Positions 5,981 through 7,115 of a stretch of 7,115 nt of DNA are shown here, piece after piece. Made by a program: the position numbers and the translations under genes. Each line of letters starts with the position of its first letter. Within the stretch, counting starts at the first letter, position 1. Source of the stretch: CAWVWF01 sp963933885. Its GTDB lineage: Bacteria; Bacteroidota; Bacteroidia; Flavobacteriales_C; GCA-002722245. Below the pieces are notes generated by a model. It did not search any database and had not been told where the DNA came from. It saw only the letters and a list, made by a program, of their open reading frames with translations. The stretch is from positions 1-7,115 of the forward strand of contig CAWVWF010000177.1 in the NCBI GenBank assembly GCA_963933885.1, in the 5' to 3' direction.

Positions 5981-7115
5981 CTATTTCACAATTACACTTA
6001 ATCCTTTAGAGTTTGCAGTAAACTCAGGAGCATACATACATTGCACTGAGCTGATTCCGTTAGAATAACTTCCTTTAATATTAACTCTTAAAGGGTATTC
6101 AAAAACGTAAGTTCCTTTCCTTACTCTATCCATAAAGAAGTTAGTTGCTGCATCACCCGTACTTTCATAATACCCCAATCCATCTTGATATTTATATCGA
6201 GATATTACATTGATTGGCTCAAAACTAGCAGCACGCATGTCTTTTAAATGAACATATTCCATGTCTCTATCAGAATTCAAAACAATCCTAACGATTACTT
6301 TATCTCCAACTTCTAGTTGCTCATTTTCAATTGGGATCAGTTTTTTACTACCAGAACTAATCACCTCTTTGTAAAGTTCTTTTTTGATACTTAATGGAGA
6401 CTGGTTAGGCGTAATCTTATCCATTTGCTCAAAGTATTGCCAATACATTGCTCCCCAAGCAATTCCTTTATTTGATTTCTTGATTTTAATGTCTCCCATT
6501 TTAGATAGAACATCTCCTCCACTCCAACTATTCTTAATATACCCCGTTCCAGCTTCAGCACCAGTATCAATAGTAGATGAACTAACCAACTCCCCACCGA
6601 TACTGATCTCTACAAGTTGATCAGAAGACAGAATATCTGTTCCATTCATCAACAAAGCATAACAAGCATCAGCAGTAGCTTTAGTAGTTTTCCAATTTTG
6701 AGTTTGTTTACTTTTAAGTAACCAAATCTTTAATTCCTCAACTGACTTCGTATCATTTAAAACTTCAGCAAAAGCCTCAATCATCAATGCTTGTGTTTCA
6801 ATAGGAGCATCATACCAGTAATACCCAGCATACTGAGTATCCCAATACATTCCCATTTCATCGGATTGAGTCGCGTTATCTTTTAAGGATTTCATAATAG
6901 ATTTCGCTTTGCTTACATTTTTATTTCTATTCAAAACAACTGCAATCATCGATTGAGTTTGATTGATTTGTTCCTGCCAATCTATCTTACATTTATTCAA
7001 ATAATATTCATGAGCCAACTTCACTTTCTTATCCATTGAAACGGAAGCAAAGAAACTACGTCCATATAAATATTGGATTTTGATGTCCACCATACTTTCT
7101 ATTCTATTAGGTTGG
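5981..7115 (-). CDS. Alpha-2-macroglobulin family protein, C-terminal 377 residues (5' end off the window)
   Basis: The frame stays open to the right edge, and codons upstream of the ATG at 7093 read QPNRIES without a stop, so this is the tail of a larger protein; that ATG is internal. Bacteroidota members are usually well over 1,500 residues and envelope-anchored or periplasmic. Characterised relatives trap proteases. Numbered from the internal Met: residues 1-150 continue the helical complement-component (thioester-type) barrel, with QYLYGRSFF (7-15), YYWYDAPIETQALMIEAF (91-108) and NWKTTKATADACYALLMNG (133-151). Residues 155-370 form the C-terminal beta domains, with VGDKVIVRIVLNSDRDMEYVHL, DMRAASFEPIN, YQDGLGYYESTGDAATNFF, GTYVFEYPLRVN and ending QCMYAPEFTANSKG. 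These strings agree closely with what I know of Bacteroidota members. The bait region, any CxEQ thioester and the signal peptide would lie upstream, so protease-trapping ability cannot be judged. The next gene begins 50 bases later; no convincing terminator separates them. Confidence 0.9.
   Translation of the reverse strand, partial: QPNRIESMVDIKIQYLYGRSFFASVSMDKKVKLAHEYYLNKCKIDWQEQINQTQSMIAVVLNRNKNVSKAKSIMKSLKDNATQSDEMGMYWDTQYAGYYWYDAPIETQALMIEAFAEVLNDTKSVEELKIWLLKSKQTQNWKTTKATADACYALLMNGTDILSSDQLVEISIGGELVSSSTIDTGAEAGTGYIKNSWSGGDVLSKMGDIKIKKSNKGIAWGAMYWQYFEQMDKITPNQSPLSIKKELYKEVISSGSKKLIPIENEQLEVGDKVIVRIVLNSDRDMEYVHLKDMRAASFEPINVISRYKYQDGLGYYESTGDAATNFFMDRVRKGTYVFEYPLRVNIKGSYSNGISSVQCMYAPEFTANSKGLSVIVK

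Noticed and set aside
6384..6620. Short open frames on both strands inside the alpha-2-macroglobulin gene
   Set aside because: Both lie wholly within a confidently assigned coding region, in other frames, with no recognisable product.
7091..7093. ATG as the start of the alpha-2-macroglobulin reading frame
   Set aside because: The frame has no stop between this ATG and the window edge, and the protein begins in the middle of a known domain, so the ATG is internal to a longer gene.

Overview
The window is AT-rich (roughly one-third G+C by eye). It looks like chromosomal DNA from a member of the Bacteroidota, most likely a flavobacterium-like lineage. The evidence is the character of Ffh, FolD, the sodium:solute symporter and the large alpha-2-macroglobulin protein, a secreted protein whose signal peptide ends in Met-Ala-Gln, and the near absence of Shine-Dalgarno sequences. 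The lineage call is pattern recognition, not a search result. All six genes lie on the minus strand, so transcription runs from high to low coordinates, and genes cover almost the whole window.

In transcription order the layout is as follows. (1) 7115-5981 holds the C-terminal end of an alpha-2-macroglobulin family protein; its start lies outside the window. (2) 5930-5250, 50 bases later, encodes a small exported protein of unknown function. (3) A 116-base gap (5249-5134) is the only sizeable intergenic space. It contains a perfect 8-bp inverted repeat and presumably the promoter for the next genes. (4) 5133-3790 is ffh, the signal recognition particle GTPase. (5) 3765-2884 is folD, 24 bases after ffh. 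(6) 2829-1351 is a 13-helix sodium:solute symporter with a GTG start. (7) 1358-1 is the N-terminal 452 residues of a Dna2-type nuclease, presumably fused to a helicase beyond the window edge. Its ATG overlaps the end of the symporter gene by 8 bases.

ffh and folD are housekeeping genes (membrane protein targeting and one-carbon metabolism). The 24-, 54- and -8-base spacings suggest that ffh, folD, the symporter and the nuclease gene can be co-transcribed, although no shared pathway is evident. The alpha-2-macroglobulin gene and the small secreted protein form a separate envelope-directed pair.

I see no mobile element, CRISPR array, tRNA, rRNA, phage gene or obvious defence island. The most interesting part is the left-edge protein. 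It carries an intact Dna2-type PD-(D/E)XK active site behind about 300 residues that are not nuclease, and near its start is an R-xx-(A/G)-N-xxx-H-G motif like that of the DUF4145 domains attached to type I restriction HsdR subunits. That is a lead, not proof of a new system.
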